A DNA stretch of 64,000 nt from Streptomyces liliiviolaceus (lineage in GTDB: Bacteria > Actinomycetota > Actinomycetes > Streptomycetales > Streptomycetaceae), in NCBI RefSeq assembly GCF_018070025.1, contig NZ_JAGPYQ010000001.1, positions 6,820,001 through 6,884,000 on the forward strand. The letters are read 5' to 3'. The notes under the pieces are model-generated. The model searched no databases, was not told the origin of the DNA, and saw only the letters and a list, made by a program, of their open reading frames with translations. The position numbers and the translations under genes are program-made. Shown one piece after another: positions 43,124-53,634 of the stretch (positions are counted from its first letter, which is position 1; each line of letters begins with the position of its first letter).

Positions 43124-43252
43124 TCGGTTGCTCCGCTCTCGGTGCACAGTCGGGGGCGGTCGTTCATGGCTGGTCCATGGCTGGTCGGCTGGCCCATGGC
43201 TGGTCCCGCGTGCGCGGGCACCGGCGGTGCGTGCTCGGCACGGGGACGGTAG

Positions 43253-43294
43253 GCGTCGTACGTTGATCGTCATGCGTCGTACGTTGATCGTCAT
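43253..43294. repeat. 21-bp tandem duplication upstream of the aldehyde dehydrogenase gene
   Basis: GCGTCGTACGTTGATCGTCA plus T occurs twice without gap (43253-43273, 43274-43294), followed by GCGCATC repeats to about 43318. A third kind of repeat, CATGGCTGGT, recurs at about 43165-43205. The gap 43124-43391 holds no gene. Confidence 0.75.
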
Positions 43295-43391
43295 GCGTCG
43301 CGCATCGCGCATCGCGCGGGAACTTCGTACCGGTGACGCTAGCGACGCGTCACGGCGTCCGTAAGTGACGCCAGGTCAACTATGAGTGACA

Positions 43392-44285
43392 TCACGTTCC
43401 GCTTCGAGATGCTTCGAGGCGGGCCAGTACCAGCCGGGCCGTCTCGGTCGGGGTGTCGCCCACCTGGACGCCGGCCGCTTCCAGGGCCTCCTTCTTCGCC
43501 CGGGCCGTGCCGGAGGAGCCGGACACGATGGCGCCGGCGTGACCCATCGTCTTGCCCTCGGGAGCGGTGAAGCCGGCGATGTAGCCGACGACGGGTTTGG
43601 TGACGTGGTCGCGGACGTACGCGGCCGCGCGTTCCTCGGCGTCGCCGCCGATCTCCCCGATGAGGACGATGAGTTCGGTGTCGGGGTCGTCCTGGAAGGC
43701 GGCGAGGCAGTCGATGTGGGTGGTGCCGACGACGGGGTCGCCGCCGATGCCGACACAGGTGGAGAAGCCGATGTCCCGCAGCTCGTACATGAGTTGGTAG
43801 GTGAGCGTGCCGGACTTGGAGACCAGGCCGATACGGCCGGGCTTGGTGATGTCGGCGGGGATGATGCCCGCGTTGGCCTGGCCGGGGGTGATCAGACCGG
43901 GGCAGTTGGGGCCGACGATCCGGGTCCCCTTCTCCTTCGCATACGTCGTGAAGGCGACCGAGTCGTGGACCGGGATGCCCTCCGTGATGACGACGGCGAG
44001 GCCGATGCCGGCGTCGGCCGCCTCGACGACCGCCGCTTTGGCGAAGGCCGGCGGGACGAAGACGATGCTGACGTCGGCGCCGGTCGCCTCGATGCCTTCG
44101 CGTACGGAGCCGAAGACGGGGACGGCGCGGTCGTCGAAGTCGACGCTGCGGCCGGCCTTGCGCGGGTTGACGCCGCCGACGACGTCGGTTCCCGCGGCGA
44201 GCATGCGCCGGGTGTGCTTCATGCCCTCGCCGCCGGTCATTCCCTGGACGAGGACCTTGCTCTCTTTGGTGAGGTAGATGGCCAT
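43392..44285 (-). CDS. sucD: succinyl-CoA synthetase alpha subunit (paralogue)
   Basis: This 297-residue subunit binds CoA and carries the phosphohistidine. The CoA-binding Rossmann part begins [17 protein letters not shown] and the active-site His lies in [13 protein letters not shown]. It converts succinyl-CoA, ADP and phosphate to succinate, CoA and ATP (or the reverse) together with SucC. ATG at 44285 lies 11 bp after the sucC stop. Its place beside an oxalate-type CoA operon suggests a pathway-dedicated copy rather than the TCA-cycle copy (inference). Confidence 0.94.
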   Translation of the reverse strand: MAIYLTKESKVLVQGMTGGEGMKHTRRMLAAGTDVVGGVNPRKAGRSVDFDDRAVPVFGSVREGIEATGADVSIVFVPPAFAKAAVVEAADAGIGLAVVITEGIPVHDSVAFTTYAKEKGTRIVGPNCPGLITPGQANAGIIPADITKPGRIGLVSKSGTLTYQLMYELRDIGFSTCVGIGGDPVVGTTHIDCLAAFQDDPDTELIVLIGEIGGDAEERAAAYVRDHVTKPVVGYIAGFTAPEGKTMGHAGAIVSGSSGTARAKKEALEAAGVQVGDTPTETARLVLARLEASRSGT

Positions 44286-44296
44286 GTCCCGCTCCT

Positions 44297-45427
44297 TCAG
44301 GCTGCGTTGGCGAGTTGGGCGGCGCGGCGCGCGGCGCCGTCCATGGTGGTGGCCTGCTGGACCAGGGGGTGCGCGCGGCCGTCGAGGATCGCTCGGCCCC
44401 GTACGGCGTTGTTGCCGTCGAGGCGGACGACCAGTGGTTTGGTCAAGTGGACGGTTTCCAGGGCCTGCACGATGCCGTCGGCTACCGCGTCGCAGGCGGT
44501 GATGCCGCCGAAGACGTTGACGAAGACCGACTTGACGGCCGGGTCGGAGAGGATGACGGAGAGGCCGTCGGCCATGATCTGGGCGGAGGCGCCGCCGCCG
44601 ATGTCGAGGAAGTTGGCGGGGCGGGCGCCGCAGCCCGCGACCACGTCGAGGGTAGACATGACGAGGCCCGCGCCGTTTCCGATGATGCCGACCTCGCCGT
44701 CCAGCTTCACGTAGTTGAGGCCCTTGGCCGCGGCGGCCGCCTCCAGCGGATCGTCGTGCGCTGCTTCCTGGCCGCCCCAACGCGACTGCCGGAAGCGCGC
44801 GTTGTCGTCGAGGGTGACCTTTCCGTCGAGGGCGAGGATCTGCCCCTGCGCGGTACGGACGAGGGGGTTGACCTCGACGAGGACGGCGTCCTCGCGGACG
44901 AGTACGTCCCAGAGCCTGACCAGGACGTCGACGGTCTGCGGCGGCAGACCCGCGGCCTCGGCGATCTCGGCGGCCTTCGCCGAGGTGACGCCCTCGGCCG
45001 GGTCGACGTGGATCCGCGCCACCGCGTCGGGGCGGGTGGCGGCGACCTCCTCGATGTCTATGCCGCCCTCGGCCGAGGCGATCGCGAGGAACCGGCCGGC
45101 CGCGCGGTCGAGTACGTAACTGACGTAGAACTCGGCCTCGATGTCGACCGGTTGGGCCAGCATCACCTTGCCGACCGTGTGGCCCTTGATGTCCATACCA
45201 AGGATCTGGCGTGCCGTCAGTTCGGTGGCGGCCGGGTCGGCGGCAAGTTTCACGCCGCCCGCCTTGCCCCGTCCACCGGTCTTCACCTGCGCCTTCACGA
45301 CGACGCGGCCGCCGAGCCTGCGGGCGATCTCGCGTGCCTCCTTGGGCGAGTCGGTGACCTCCGCCCTCGGCACCAAGATGCCGTGTTCTTCGAAGAGTTC
45401 CCTTGCCTGGTGCTCGAACAGGTCCAT
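44297..45427 (-). CDS. sucC: succinyl-CoA synthetase beta subunit (paralogue)
   Basis: This 376-residue ATP-grasp subunit starts [34 protein letters not shown] and VEVNPLVRT match nucleotide- and metal-binding regions, and [17 protein letters not shown] is the C-terminal flavodoxin-like part. It forms a heterodimer or tetramer with SucD. It is divergent from the ThDP-enzyme gene; the 187-bp gap holds a CATACAG palindrome. Confidence 0.94.
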   Translation of the reverse strand: MDLFEHQARELFEEHGILVPRAEVTDSPKEAREIARRLGGRVVVKAQVKTGGRGKAGGVKLAADPAATELTARQILGMDIKGHTVGKVMLAQPVDIEAEFYVSYVLDRAAGRFLAIASAEGGIDIEEVAATRPDAVARIHVDPAEGVTSAKAAEIAEAAGLPPQTVDVLVRLWDVLVREDAVLVEVNPLVRTAQGQILALDGKVTLDDNARFRQSRWGGQEAAHDDPLEAAAAAKGLNYVKLDGEVGIIGNGAGLVMSTLDVVAGCGARPANFLDIGGGASAQIMADGLSVILSDPAVKSVFVNVFGGITACDAVADGIVQALETVHLTKPLVVRLDGNNAVRGRAILDGRAHPLVQQATTMDGAARRAAQLANAA

Positions 45428-45495
45428 CTCGGCTCCCTCTTAAAAGTGCCGCACGCCCCCTGGACACCACCCACCGGATGCGGGATAACAAGCTT

Positions 45496-45519
45496 CATAC
45501 AGTATTCGTCGACTGTATG
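45496..45519. promoter_or_regulatory. CATACAG-N10-CTGTATG operator between sucCD and the oxalate-type operon
   Basis: A perfect 7-bp inverted repeat (45496-45502 and 45513-45519) lies midway in the divergent promoter region (45428-45614), in an unusually AT-rich patch. Such TGTAT/ATACA palindromes are typical of GntR-family regulators; no regulator gene is adjacent. Confidence 0.6.
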
Positions 45520-45614
45520 CAATGTACCGCGACGGCATCCACGAACAGTGCGCGCACCCCGTATGAGCTGCGTTTCCGCGCGCCCAATCCCCTACGAAGG
45601 GACAGGACTTCGCC

Positions 45615-47300
45615 ATGCCCGACGACAACAGCCAGAACCTCATCTCCGGTGGGCACCTGGTCGCCAAGGCACTCAAAGCGGAGGGTGTGGAGGTCATCTA
45701 CACCCTCTGTGGCGGCCACATCATCGATATCTACGACGGCTGCGTCGACGAAGGCATCGAGGTTGTCGACGTACGCCACGAGCAGGTCGCCGCCCACGCC
45801 GCCGACGGTTACGCACGCATCACCGGCAAGCCCGGCTGCGCCGTCGTCACCGCCGGCCCCGGCACGACCGACGCCGTGACGGGCGTCGCCAACGCCTTCC
45901 GCGCGGAGTCCCCCATGCTGCTGATCGGCGGTCAGGGGGCCCACACCCAGCACAAGATGGGGTCCCTGCAGGACCTGCCGCACGTCGACATGATGACGCC
46001 GATCACCAAGTTCGCCGCGACCGTGCCGGACACCGCGCGGGCCGCCGACATGGTGTCCATGGCGTTCCGCGAGTGCTACCACGGGGCGCCCGGACCCTCC
46101 TTCCTGGAGATCCCGCGCGATGTCCTGGACGCCAAGGTGCCGGTGGAGAAGGCCCGGGTGCCCGCCGCCGGGCAGTACCGGGCCTCGACCCGCTCGGCCG
46201 GTGACCCCGAGGCCGTCGAGAAGCTCGCCGACCTCCTCGTGCACGCCGAGAAGCCGGCGATCCTGCTGGGCAGCCAGGTGTGGACGACCCGGGGCACCGA
46301 GTCCGCCATCGACCTCGTACGCACCCTCAACATCCCCGCCTACATGAACGGCGCCGGACGCGGCACGCTGCCGCCGGGAGACCCGCACCACTTCCAGCTC
46401 TCCCGCAGGTACGCCTTCTCCAACGCCGACGTCATCGTCATCGTCGGTACGCCCTTCGACTTCCGCATGGGCTACGGCAAGCGGCTGTCGCAGGACGCGA
46501 CCGTCGTGCAGATCGACCTCGACTACCGGACCGTCGGCAAGAACCGGGACATCGACCTCGGCATCGTCGGGGACCCGGGGCTCGTCCTGAAGTCGGTCGC
46601 GGAGGCCGCCTCCGGGCGCCTCAACGGAGGCGCGTCGAAGCGCAAGGAATGGCTCGACGAACTGCGCGCCGCCGAGCAGACCGCCATCGAGAAGCGGCTG
46701 CCGAGCCTGAAGTCCGACGCCTCGCCGATCCACCCGTACCGGCTGGTCAGCGAGATCAACGACTTCCTGACCGAGGACTCCATCTACATCGGGGACGGCG
46801 GCGACATCGTCACCTTCTCCGGGCAGGTCGTGCAGCCCAAGTCACCCGGGCACTGGATGGACCCGGGCCCGCTCGGCACGCTCGGCGTCGGCATCCCCTT
46901 CGTGCTGGCCGCCAAGAAGGCGCGGCCCGACAAGGAGGTCGTCGCCCTCTTCGGGGACGGCGCGTTCTCCCTCACCGGCTGGGACTTCGAGACCCTCGTC
47001 CGCTACGACCTCCCCTTCGTCGGCATCGTCGGCAACAACTCCTCCATGAACCAGATCCGCTACGGCCAGGCCGCCAAGTACGGCCTGGAGCGCGAGCGCG
47101 TCGGCAACACCCTCGGCGACGTCCACTACGACAAGTTCGCCCAGATGCTGGGCGGTTACGGCGAGGAGGTCCGCGACCCCGCCGACATCGGCCCCGCCCT
47201 GCGGCGCGCCCGCGAGTCGGGCAAGCCGTCACTCATCAACGTCTGGGTCGACCCGGACGCGTACGCCCCCGGAACCATGAACCAGACGATGTACAAGTGA
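45615..47300 (+). CDS. ThDP-dependent oxalyl-CoA decarboxylase / 2-hydroxyacyl-CoA lyase family enzyme
   Basis: This 561-residue ThDP enzyme has the catalytic Glu in [16 protein letters not shown] and the ThDP motif [10 protein letters not shown] ending in VGNNSS. The overall layout is that of acetolactate synthase, oxalyl-CoA decarboxylase and 2-hydroxyacyl-CoA lyases. The next gene is a clear formyl-CoA transferase, which favours oxalyl-CoA as substrate. However, the Tyr-Glu pair and the GGIY loop of Oxalobacter oxalyl-CoA decarboxylase read differently here ([12 protein letters not shown] and [11 protein letters not shown]), so another acyl-CoA such as a 2-hydroxyacyl-CoA is possible. ATG at 45615 follows GAAGGGACAGG. 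Confidence 0.82.
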   Translation: MPDDNSQNLISGGHLVAKALKAEGVEVIYTLCGGHIIDIYDGCVDEGIEVVDVRHEQVAAHAADGYARITGKPGCAVVTAGPGTTDAVTGVANAFRAESPMLLIGGQGAHTQHKMGSLQDLPHVDMMTPITKFAATVPDTARAADMVSMAFRECYHGAPGPSFLEIPRDVLDAKVPVEKARVPAAGQYRASTRSAGDPEAVEKLADLLVHAEKPAILLGSQVWTTRGTESAIDLVRTLNIPAYMNGAGRGTLPPGDPHHFQLSRRYAFSNADVIVIVGTPFDFRMGYGKRLSQDATVVQIDLDYRTVGKNRDIDLGIVGDPGLVLKSVAEAASGRLNGGASKRKEWLDELRAAEQTAIEKRLPSLKSDASPIHPYRLVSEINDFLTEDSIYIGDGGDIVTFSGQVVQPKSPGHWMDPGPLGTLGVGIPFVLAAKKARPDKEVVALFGDGAFSLTGWDFETLVRYDLPFVGIVGNNSSMNQIRYGQAAKYGLERERVGNTLGDVHYDKFAQMLGGYGEEVRDPADIGPALRRARESGKPSLINVWVDPDAYAPGTMNQTMYK

Positions 47301-47310
47301 GGTGGAACCG

Positions 47311-48585
47311 TTGACCACAACGACAGCGACGACGCCCACGGCTACGCCGGCGGCCTCGGCCAAGGCCCTCCAAGGCGTCCGTGTCCTCGACATGACGCAC
47401 GTCCAGTCCGGTCCCTCCGCCACCCAGCTGCTCGCCTGGCTCGGCGCGGACGTCGTCAAACTGGAGGCGCCGACCGGAGACATCACGCGCAAGCAGCTGC
47501 GCGACCTCCCCGACGTCGACTCCCTCTACTTCACGATGCTCAACTGCAACAAGCGGAGCATCACTCTCAACACCAAGACCGAGCGCGGCAAGGAGATCCT
47601 CACCGAGCTGATCCGGCGCTCGGACGTCATGGTCGAGAACTTCGGACCGGGCGCGGTCGACCGCATGGGCTTCACCTGGGACCGTATCCAGGAGATCAAT
47701 CCGCGGATCGTCTATGCCTCCATCAAGGGGTTCGGGGACGGCCCGTACACCAACTTCAAGGCGTACGAGGTCGTCGCCCAGGCCATGGGCGGGTCGATGT
47801 CGACCACCGGTTTCGAGGACGGGCCGCCGCTGGCGACGGGAGCCCAGATCGGTGACTCGGGCACGGGCATCCACGCGGTGGCCGCGATCCTCGCCGCCCT
47901 GTTCCAGCGGGAGAACACGGGGCGCGGGCAGCGGGTGAACGTGGCCATGCAGCACGCGGTACTGAATCTGTGCCGGGTGAAACTGCGGGACCAGCAGCGC
48001 CTCGGGCATGGGCCGCTGGCCGAATATCCCAACGACGACTTCGGCGACGAAGTTCCCAGGTCCGGAAACGCGTCCGGCGGCGGCCAGCCCGGCTGGGCCG
48101 TCAAGTGCGCGCCGGGCGGTCCCAACGACTACGTGTACGTCATCGTGCAGCCCGTCGGCTGGAAGCCGCTCTCCGAGCTGATCGGGCGGCCCGAGCTGGC
48201 GGACGACCCCGAGTGGGCGACCCCGGAGGCCCGCCTGCCGCAGCTCACCAAGATGTTCCAGCTGATCGAGGAGTGGTCGTCCACGCTCCCCAAGTGGCAG
48301 GTGCTGGAGAAGCTCAACGCCCACAACATCCCGTGCGGCCCGATCCTCTCCACCAAGGAGATCATCGAGGACGAGTCGCTGGTCGCCAACGAGATGGTCG
48401 TGACGGTGCCGCACCCCGAGCGGGGCGACTTCGTGACCGTGGGCAGCCCCCTCAAGCTCTCCGACTCCCCCGTGGACGTGACCAGTTCGCCGCTGCTCGG
48501 CGAGCACAACGAAGAGGTGTACGTCGGCGAGCTCGGGCTCGGCGACGAGGAGCTGCGCCTGCTCAAGTCGAACGGAGTGATCTGA
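47311..48585 (+). CDS. frc: formyl-CoA:oxalate CoA-transferase (class III)
   Basis: This 424-residue class III CoA-transferase exchanges CoA between formyl-CoA and oxalate. It matches Oxalobacter FRC closely by eye: [37 protein letters not shown], the catalytic Asp in [10 protein letters not shown], and the glycine loop [14 protein letters not shown] at 47311 is chosen because GAGGTGG lies five bases before it; a GTG at 47302 is the alternative. It lies 10 bp after the ThDP enzyme and 3 bp before the acyl-CoA synthetase, so all three form one operon. Confidence 0.93.
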   Translation: MTTTTATTPTATPAASAKALQGVRVLDMTHVQSGPSATQLLAWLGADVVKLEAPTGDITRKQLRDLPDVDSLYFTMLNCNKRSITLNTKTERGKEILTELIRRSDVMVENFGPGAVDRMGFTWDRIQEINPRIVYASIKGFGDGPYTNFKAYEVVAQAMGGSMSTTGFEDGPPLATGAQIGDSGTGIHAVAAILAALFQRENTGRGQRVNVAMQHAVLNLCRVKLRDQQRLGHGPLAEYPNDDFGDEVPRSGNASGGGQPGWAVKCAPGGPNDYVYVIVQPVGWKPLSELIGRPELADDPEWATPEARLPQLTKMFQLIEEWSSTLPKWQVLEKLNAHNIPCGPILSTKEIIEDESLVANEMVVTVPHPERGDFVTVGSPLKLSDSPVDVTSSPLLGEHNEEVYVGELGLGDEELRLLKSNGVI

Positions 48586-48588
48586 TTG

Positions 48589-50733
48589 ATGGCCGAAGAC
48601 CGGGTGCTGAGGGTACGCAGGCTCCTCGACGCCGTGCGGGCCTCAGGACGGACGGCGCTGACCGCCCCCGAGGGCAAGGTGGTCGCCGACGCGTACGCGA
48701 TCGCCGTTCCGGGTGAGGAGCTGGCGACCGACGTCGACGAGGCGGTCGCGTACGCGGCGCGCTTCGGCGGTCCCGTCGTGATGAAGATCGTGTCTCCGGA
48801 CATCCTCCACAAGACCGACGCGGGCGGCGTGATCGTCGGCGTGGAGGGCGCGGCGGACGTACGCGCCGCCTTCCACAAGATCGTCGAGAGCGCCCGGGCG
48901 TACGACGCGCAGGCCCGCATCGAGGGCGTGCAGGTGCAGGAACTGCTGCCCCAGGGGCAGGAGGTGATCGTCGGCGCGGTGACCGATCCGACGTTCGGGA
49001 AGGTCGTGGCGTTCGGGCTCGGCGGTGTGCTGGTCGAGGTCCTGAAGGACGTCACGTTCCGGCTGGCGCCCGTCGACGCGGACGAGGCGCTGTCGATGCT
49101 GGACTCGATCCGGGCCGCGGAGATTCTGCGCGGGGTGCGGGGCGCACCGGCGGTGGACCGGTGGGCGGTCGCCGAGCAGATCCGCCGGGTCTCCGAACTG
49201 GTCTCGGACTTCCCCGAGATCGCGGAGGTGGACCTGAACCCGGTGATCGCCACCCCGGAGGGCGCGATGGCCGCCGACATCCGGGTCATCCTCGCCGAGT
49301 CGGTGCCCAAGCCCCGCCGCACCTACGGCCGCGACGAGATCCTCACCTCGATGCGCCGGTTGATGCAACCGTCGTCGGTGGCCGTGATCGGCGCCTCCAA
49401 CGAACAGGGCAAGATCGGCAATTCGGTCATGCGCAACCTCATCGACGGCGGTTTCTCCGGGGAGATCCATCCGGTGAACCCCCGGGCCGATGACATTCTC
49501 GGCCGCAAGGCGTACAAGAGTGTCACCGACGTTCCCGGTGAGGTGGATGTGGCGGTCTTCGCCATCCCGGCCAAGTTCGTGGCCTCGGCCCTGGAGGAGG
49601 TGGGACGCAAGGGGATCCCCAACGCCGTACTGATCCCCTCCGGCTTCGCGGAGACCGGTGAGCAGGGACTCCAGGACGACATCGTCGCCATCGGCGAGCG
49701 GTACGGCGTGCGGCTCCTCGGGCCGAACATCTACGGCTACTACTCGACGTGGCAGGACCTGTGCGCCACGTTCTGCACACCGTACGACGTGAAGGGCGGT
49801 GTCGCGCTCACCTCGCAGTCCGGTGGCATAGGGATGGCCATTCTGGGCTTCGCACGCACCACGAAGACGGGTGTTTCCGCGATCGTGGGGCTCGGCAACA
49901 AGTCGGACCTCGACGAGGACGACCTGCTGACCTGGTTCGGCGAAGACCCCAACACCAAGTGCATCGCCATGCACCTGGAGGACCTCAAGGACGGGCGGGC
50001 CTTCGTGGAGGCCGCGCGGGCGACCGTCCACAAGAAGCCGGTGGTCGTCCTGAAGGCGGGCCGTACGGCGGCCGGGGCGAAGGCCGCGGGCTCGCACACG
50101 GGCGCCCTCGCGGGCGACGACGCCGTGTACGAGGACATCCTGAAGCAGGCCGGTGTCATCAGGGCGCCCGGCCTGAACGAAATGCTGGAGTACGCGCGCG
50201 CGTTGCCGGTGCTGCCCACTCCTCGGGGCGACAACATCGTGATCATCACGGGCGCCGGCGGCAGTGGCGTACTGCTGTCCGACGCGGTGACCGACAACGG
50301 CCTCTCCCTCATGGAGATCCCGCCGGACCTGGACGCGTCCTTCAGGAAGTTCATCCCGCCCTTCGGGGCCGCAGGCAACCCGGTGGACATCACGGGCGGC
50401 GAGCCGCCGTCGACGTACGAGGCGACGATCAGGCTCGGTCTGGAGGACCCGCGGATCCATTCGCTGGTCCTCGGCTACTGGCACACCATCGTGACCCCTC
50501 CCATGGTCTTCGCCGAGCTCACCGCGCGCGTGGTGGCCGAATTCAGGGAGCGCGGGATCGAGAAGCCCGTCGTGGCGTCGCTCGCGGGCGACGTCGAGGT
50601 CGAGGAGGCCTGCCAGTACCTCTACGAACACGGGGTCGTGGCCTACCCGTACACGACCGAGAAGCCGGTGGCGGTGCTCGGTGCGAAGTACCGCTGGGCG
50701 CGGGCCGCGGGGCTGTTGGGGGGCGGTTCATGA
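48589..50733 (+). CDS. ADP-forming acyl-CoA synthetase (acetate-CoA ligase family)
   Basis: This is a 714-residue fused NDP-forming acyl-CoA synthetase. An ATP-grasp domain comes first (residues about 1-230), with the conserved His in DILHKTDAGGVIVG and EVDLNPVIATP. The CoA-binding and ligase domains follow: PSSVAVIGASNEQGKIG, SQSGGIGMAI, and the phospho-His region in GSHTGALAGDDA. It could activate a carboxylic acid with CoA, or harvest ATP from an acyl-CoA made by the pathway. ATG at 48589 has GGAG 11 bases upstream; TTG at 48586 is possible. It is the third gene of the oxalate-type operon. Confidence 0.9.
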   Translation: MAEDRVLRVRRLLDAVRASGRTALTAPEGKVVADAYAIAVPGEELATDVDEAVAYAARFGGPVVMKIVSPDILHKTDAGGVIVGVEGAADVRAAFHKIVESARAYDAQARIEGVQVQELLPQGQEVIVGAVTDPTFGKVVAFGLGGVLVEVLKDVTFRLAPVDADEALSMLDSIRAAEILRGVRGAPAVDRWAVAEQIRRVSELVSDFPEIAEVDLNPVIATPEGAMAADIRVILAESVPKPRRTYGRDEILTSMRRLMQPSSVAVIGASNEQGKIGNSVMRNLIDGGFSGEIHPVNPRADDILGRKAYKSVTDVPGEVDVAVFAIPAKFVASALEEVGRKGIPNAVLIPSGFAETGEQGLQDDIVAIGERYGVRLLGPNIYGYYSTWQDLCATFCTPYDVKGGVALTSQSGGIGMAILGFARTTKTGVSAIVGLGNKSDLDEDDLLTWFGEDPNTKCIAMHLEDLKDGRAFVEAARATVHKKPVVVLKAGRTAAGAKAAGSHTGALAGDDAVYEDILKQAGVIRAPGLNEMLEYARALPVLPTPRGDNIVIITGAGGSGVLLSDAVTDNGLSLMEIPPDLDASFRKFIPPFGAAGNPVDITGGEPPSTYEATIRLGLEDPRIHSLVLGYWHTIVTPPMVFAELTARVVAEFRERGIEKPVVASLAGDVEVEEACQYLYEHGVVAYPYTTEKPVAVLGAKYRWARAAGLLGGGS

Positions 50734-50856
50734 CCTGACCCGGTGCAGGGGCGGGCCGACGGTGCGCGTCGGCCCGCCCCGGGACCCGTGCGCACACGAA
50801 AGGCATTGGACAGGGGGCGCTGGCCAGATCTTTCGACGCAAGGGGTGCTACGAGAC

Positions 50857-52245
50857 ATGACAACCACCGACATCACGACACCCGTCCCCTACAGGGAGGT
50901 GACGGACCGCAACGGCCGCCTTTACCGGATCGGCGAGACCGACCGGGACATCATGGGGCGACCACGCTGGACCATGGTGCTCTTCCCCTGGATGGGCATG
51001 CTCGGCATCAGCTCCTCGGAGTACGCGTTCACCTCCGCCGAGGACACCCTGCACGAGGCCCACCTGTGGAACAGTGGGCACATCTTCTGGCTGATGGGCG
51101 TCTGGATCTTCTTCCAGGCGGCCGTGGCCTTCCCGGCCGGCCAGCTGCGCGAGAGCGGACGGCTCCCCGCGCGGTACGCCATGATGCTCGGCGCGTGCGG
51201 CACACTCCTGGGCTATCTCTCCCTGGCGTTCGCACCGCATGTGATCGTGGCCTACATAGGCTTCGGCATGTTCAGCGGCATCGGCGCCGGACTTGTCTAC
51301 GCGACCTGCGTGAACATGGTCGGCAAGTGGTATCCGGAGCGCAAGGGCGGCAAGACCGGCATGGTCAACGGCGGTTTCGCCTACGGTTCCGTGCCCTTCG
51401 TGTTCCTGTTCACCTCGTACATGGACCTGTCCAACTACGAGACGGTGCTGGTCTTCGTGGGCGCGATCTGCTGCACGGTCGTCGCGGTCGCCGGCTGGTT
51501 CTTCAAGGACCCGCCGAAGAACTGGTGGCCCGCGCACGTGGACCCGCTGAAGACCTCGACCGACCCGCGGGTCGTCCGGGCGCTGGCGAAGAACCCGCCG
51601 GCGGTCAAGCAGTACACACCGCGCGAGGCGGCCAGGACGCCCGTGCTGTGGATGATGTGGTTCTGCCTGCTGTGCACGGCCGGCATCAACATCTTCGGTA
51701 TCGCCATGCAGGTCCCCTTCGGGAAGGAGATGGGGTTCGCCGGCGGCATCGTGGCCACCGCCATGTCTCTCAAGGCCATCGTGAACGGCACCGGGCGGGG
51801 TGTCATCGGCTGGATCTCCGACCGCTACGGACGCCGGAACACACTGGTCATCGTGTGTATCGTGCTCGGCTGCTCGCAGTTCGGCGTGTTCTTCTCCGGG
51901 AACATCGGCTCGATGCCGTTCTTCCTGGTCTGCTCGATGATCTCCGGCTTCGGCGGCGGCGCGATCTTCCCGCTGTTCGCGGCGATGACCGCGGACTACT
52001 TCGGTGAGAACAACAACGCCTCCAACTACGGCATGGTCTACAGCTCCAAGCTCATCTCCGGTCTCGTCGGCTCCGGTGTGGGAGCCGTCGTCGTGAGCGC
52101 CTGGGGCTACGGAGGCGCCTTCGCGCTGGCCGGCAGCATCGGCCTCGGCTCCGCGGTCCTGGCGCTCTTCCTCCGGGCTCCCGGCCGGCCCAGCGCCAAG
52201 AGCGTCGTACCCAACCCACACCCTATAGGTGAGGAGATGGCCTGA
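50857..52245 (+). CDS. MFS transporter of the oxalate/formate antiporter (OFA) family
   Basis: This 462-residue protein has about 12 hydrophobic segments and the OFA phrases GFGMFSGIGAGLVYATCVN, MVNGGFAYGSVPFVF and FGGGAIFPLFAAMTADYFG. Members exchange dicarboxylates such as oxalate against formate. It lies 123 bp downstream of the synthetase gene on the same strand, completing an uptake-plus-degradation set with the CoA-transferase and ThDP enzyme. ATG at 50857 follows AAGGGG at 13 bases. A strong hairpin terminator follows 74 bp after the stop. Confidence 0.9.
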   Translation: MTTTDITTPVPYREVTDRNGRLYRIGETDRDIMGRPRWTMVLFPWMGMLGISSSEYAFTSAEDTLHEAHLWNSGHIFWLMGVWIFFQAAVAFPAGQLRESGRLPARYAMMLGACGTLLGYLSLAFAPHVIVAYIGFGMFSGIGAGLVYATCVNMVGKWYPERKGGKTGMVNGGFAYGSVPFVFLFTSYMDLSNYETVLVFVGAICCTVVAVAGWFFKDPPKNWWPAHVDPLKTSTDPRVVRALAKNPPAVKQYTPREAARTPVLWMMWFCLLCTAGINIFGIAMQVPFGKEMGFAGGIVATAMSLKAIVNGTGRGVIGWISDRYGRRNTLVIVCIVLGCSQFGVFFSGNIGSMPFFLVCSMISGFGGGAIFPLFAAMTADYFGENNNASNYGMVYSSKLISGLVGSGVGAVVVSAWGYGGAFALAGSIGLGSAVLALFLRAPGRPSAKSVVPNPHPIGEEMA

Positions 52246-52318
52246 CCGGTGTTCCCCACGCCGCATCCGTCCCCGACGTCCTGGAACCCCAAGATCCGCT
52301 TCGGTCCTTGAGAACGAC

Positions 52319-52356
52319 GGCGGTCCTCCCCACGACAGTGTGTGGGAAGGACCGCC
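52319..52356. terminator. bidirectional hairpin terminator after the OFA transporter
   Basis: A 15-bp stem with one mismatch (52319-52333 and 52342-52356) and an 8-base loop lies between the convergent transporter and secreted TIM-barrel genes. GGGTGCGTGC-like repeats follow to about 52440. Confidence 0.8.
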
Positions 52357-52458
52357 TGTTGTACGTCCGGGGTGCGTGCGGGGTGCGTACGGAGTGCGTG
52401 CGCGACGCTCGCAGGACGCGTGCGGGGGTACGTGCCGGAGGGGGGCGCCCCGCCCGGG

Positions 52459-53634
52459 TCAGCGCTTCTTGGAGCGTAGGGCCGCCAGGTTGTCGTAACT
52501 GATCTTGGCCTCGCGCAGCGACTGCGCGGGGTCGGTGGCACTGGGCGAGTTGTCGTCCTCGACCATCGGGTTGTGGTAGTTCCGCTCGCCGACCCGCGAG
52601 AAGAACGTGGTGTAGTCGATGACTCCTGTTCCGAAGGGCACCATGTCGTAGCCCATGCCGTTGGTGGTGCTCACGACACCGTCCTTGGCGTGGAACAGCG
52701 GGTAGCGCTTGTTGTGACGGGAGACGAGTCCCGCCGGGTCGAAGACCTGCTCACGGGTGGAGCCGTCGTGGGCGGTGTAGGTGTGGAACTTGTACTGGGC
52801 CACGTGCGCCCAGAAGATGTCCATCTCCAGCCAGACCAGCTTCGGGTCGGTGACCTTCAGGAAGTACTCCAGCTTGCGGATGCCGGAGCTGCGGGTGGGC
52901 CGACCCTGTGCGTCCAGCGGGCCCCCGTCGAGGAGGAAGCCGTACGCCGCGTCGTGGTTGTGCGTGTACAGCTTGATGCCCTCGCGGCGGGCGATCTTGC
53001 CCAGCGCGTTCCACTTCTCCCCCGCCACGTCCCAGTCGGCCCGGTACGAGCTGCCGGTGGGGTCGCCACCGGTGCCCATGTGGTCCATGCCGAGGATGTT
53101 GGCGATCTCCAGGTGCTTCTTGAAGGTGTCCAGATCGGCGCTGGTCAGCGGCCAGGAGGGCGGTATGAATCCGTGGTTGCCCTGGGCGCGCAGCCCGTAG
53201 TCGTCGAGCCAGGAACGCAGCAGCCGGGCGCCCGCGACGGACTCCAGGCTGGCGCCGCCCGGCGCGTTGGCGTGCTGGTTGTAGCCGGCGAACTCCACCT
53301 GGCGGTATCCGTGACGGGACAGCTGCTTGAAGACCTCACGGAAGCCGGAGGGCAGGTCCGAGGCGAGCGGGTCGCGGGCCGTGGCGTCCCGGACGGTGTA
53401 GAGGATGATGCCGCGCTTGCCCGGCGGGACGAGAACGTGACCGCGGCCGTGACCGTGGTCGTGGCCGTGGCCTCTGCCCCGGTCCTGAGCAAGGGCGGGT
53501 GAGGCTCCCAGCACCGGGGCGGCGACCGCCCCGGCGGCGACGGCGGTGCAGGTGCTGAGGAAGCGGCGGCGGTTGACGCCGAGCGTGCGACGCAGGGCGT
53601 CGCCGGATCCGGATTCGTCGTTGAACGCGGTCAC
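52459..53634 (-). CDS. Tat-exported sugar phosphate isomerase/epimerase-like TIM-barrel protein
   Basis: This 391-residue protein has a twin-arginine signal (NRRRFLSTCTAVAAGAVAAP) ending near ASPALA, then a His/Gly-rich linker (GRGHGHDHGHGRGH) and a xylose-isomerase-like TIM barrel. Visible barrel landmarks are QVEFAGYNQH, GNHGFIPPSW, LYTHNHDAAYGF, WLEMDIFWAH and FHAKDGV; these His, Glu and Asp residues fit a divalent metal site. It probably acts on a sugar-like compound outside the membrane. GTG at 53634 is the likely start, with a weak GAGAG upstream. It is the last gene of the long minus-strand run, 187 bp downstream of the phosphodiesterase-like gene. Confidence 0.85.
   Translation of the reverse strand: MTAFNDESGSGDALRRTLGVNRRRFLSTCTAVAAGAVAAPVLGASPALAQDRGRGHGHDHGHGRGHVLVPPGKRGIILYTVRDATARDPLASDLPSGFREVFKQLSRHGYRQVEFAGYNQHANAPGGASLESVAGARLLRSWLDDYGLRAQGNHGFIPPSWPLTSADLDTFKKHLEIANILGMDHMGTGGDPTGSSYRADWDVAGEKWNALGKIARREGIKLYTHNHDAAYGFLLDGGPLDAQGRPTRSSGIRKLEYFLKVTDPKLVWLEMDIFWAHVAQYKFHTYTAHDGSTREQVFDPAGLVSRHNKRYPLFHAKDGVVSTTNGMGYDMVPFGTGVIDYTTFFSRVGERNYHNPMVEDDNSPSATDPAQSLREAKISYDNLAALRSKKR

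Noticed and set aside
47929..47970. Loss of the catalytic Asp in the formyl-CoA transferase (AMQH versus AMQD)
   Set aside because: Counting along Oxalobacter FRC places catalytic Asp169 in the GDS motif, which is conserved here; the AMQ position is not catalytic.
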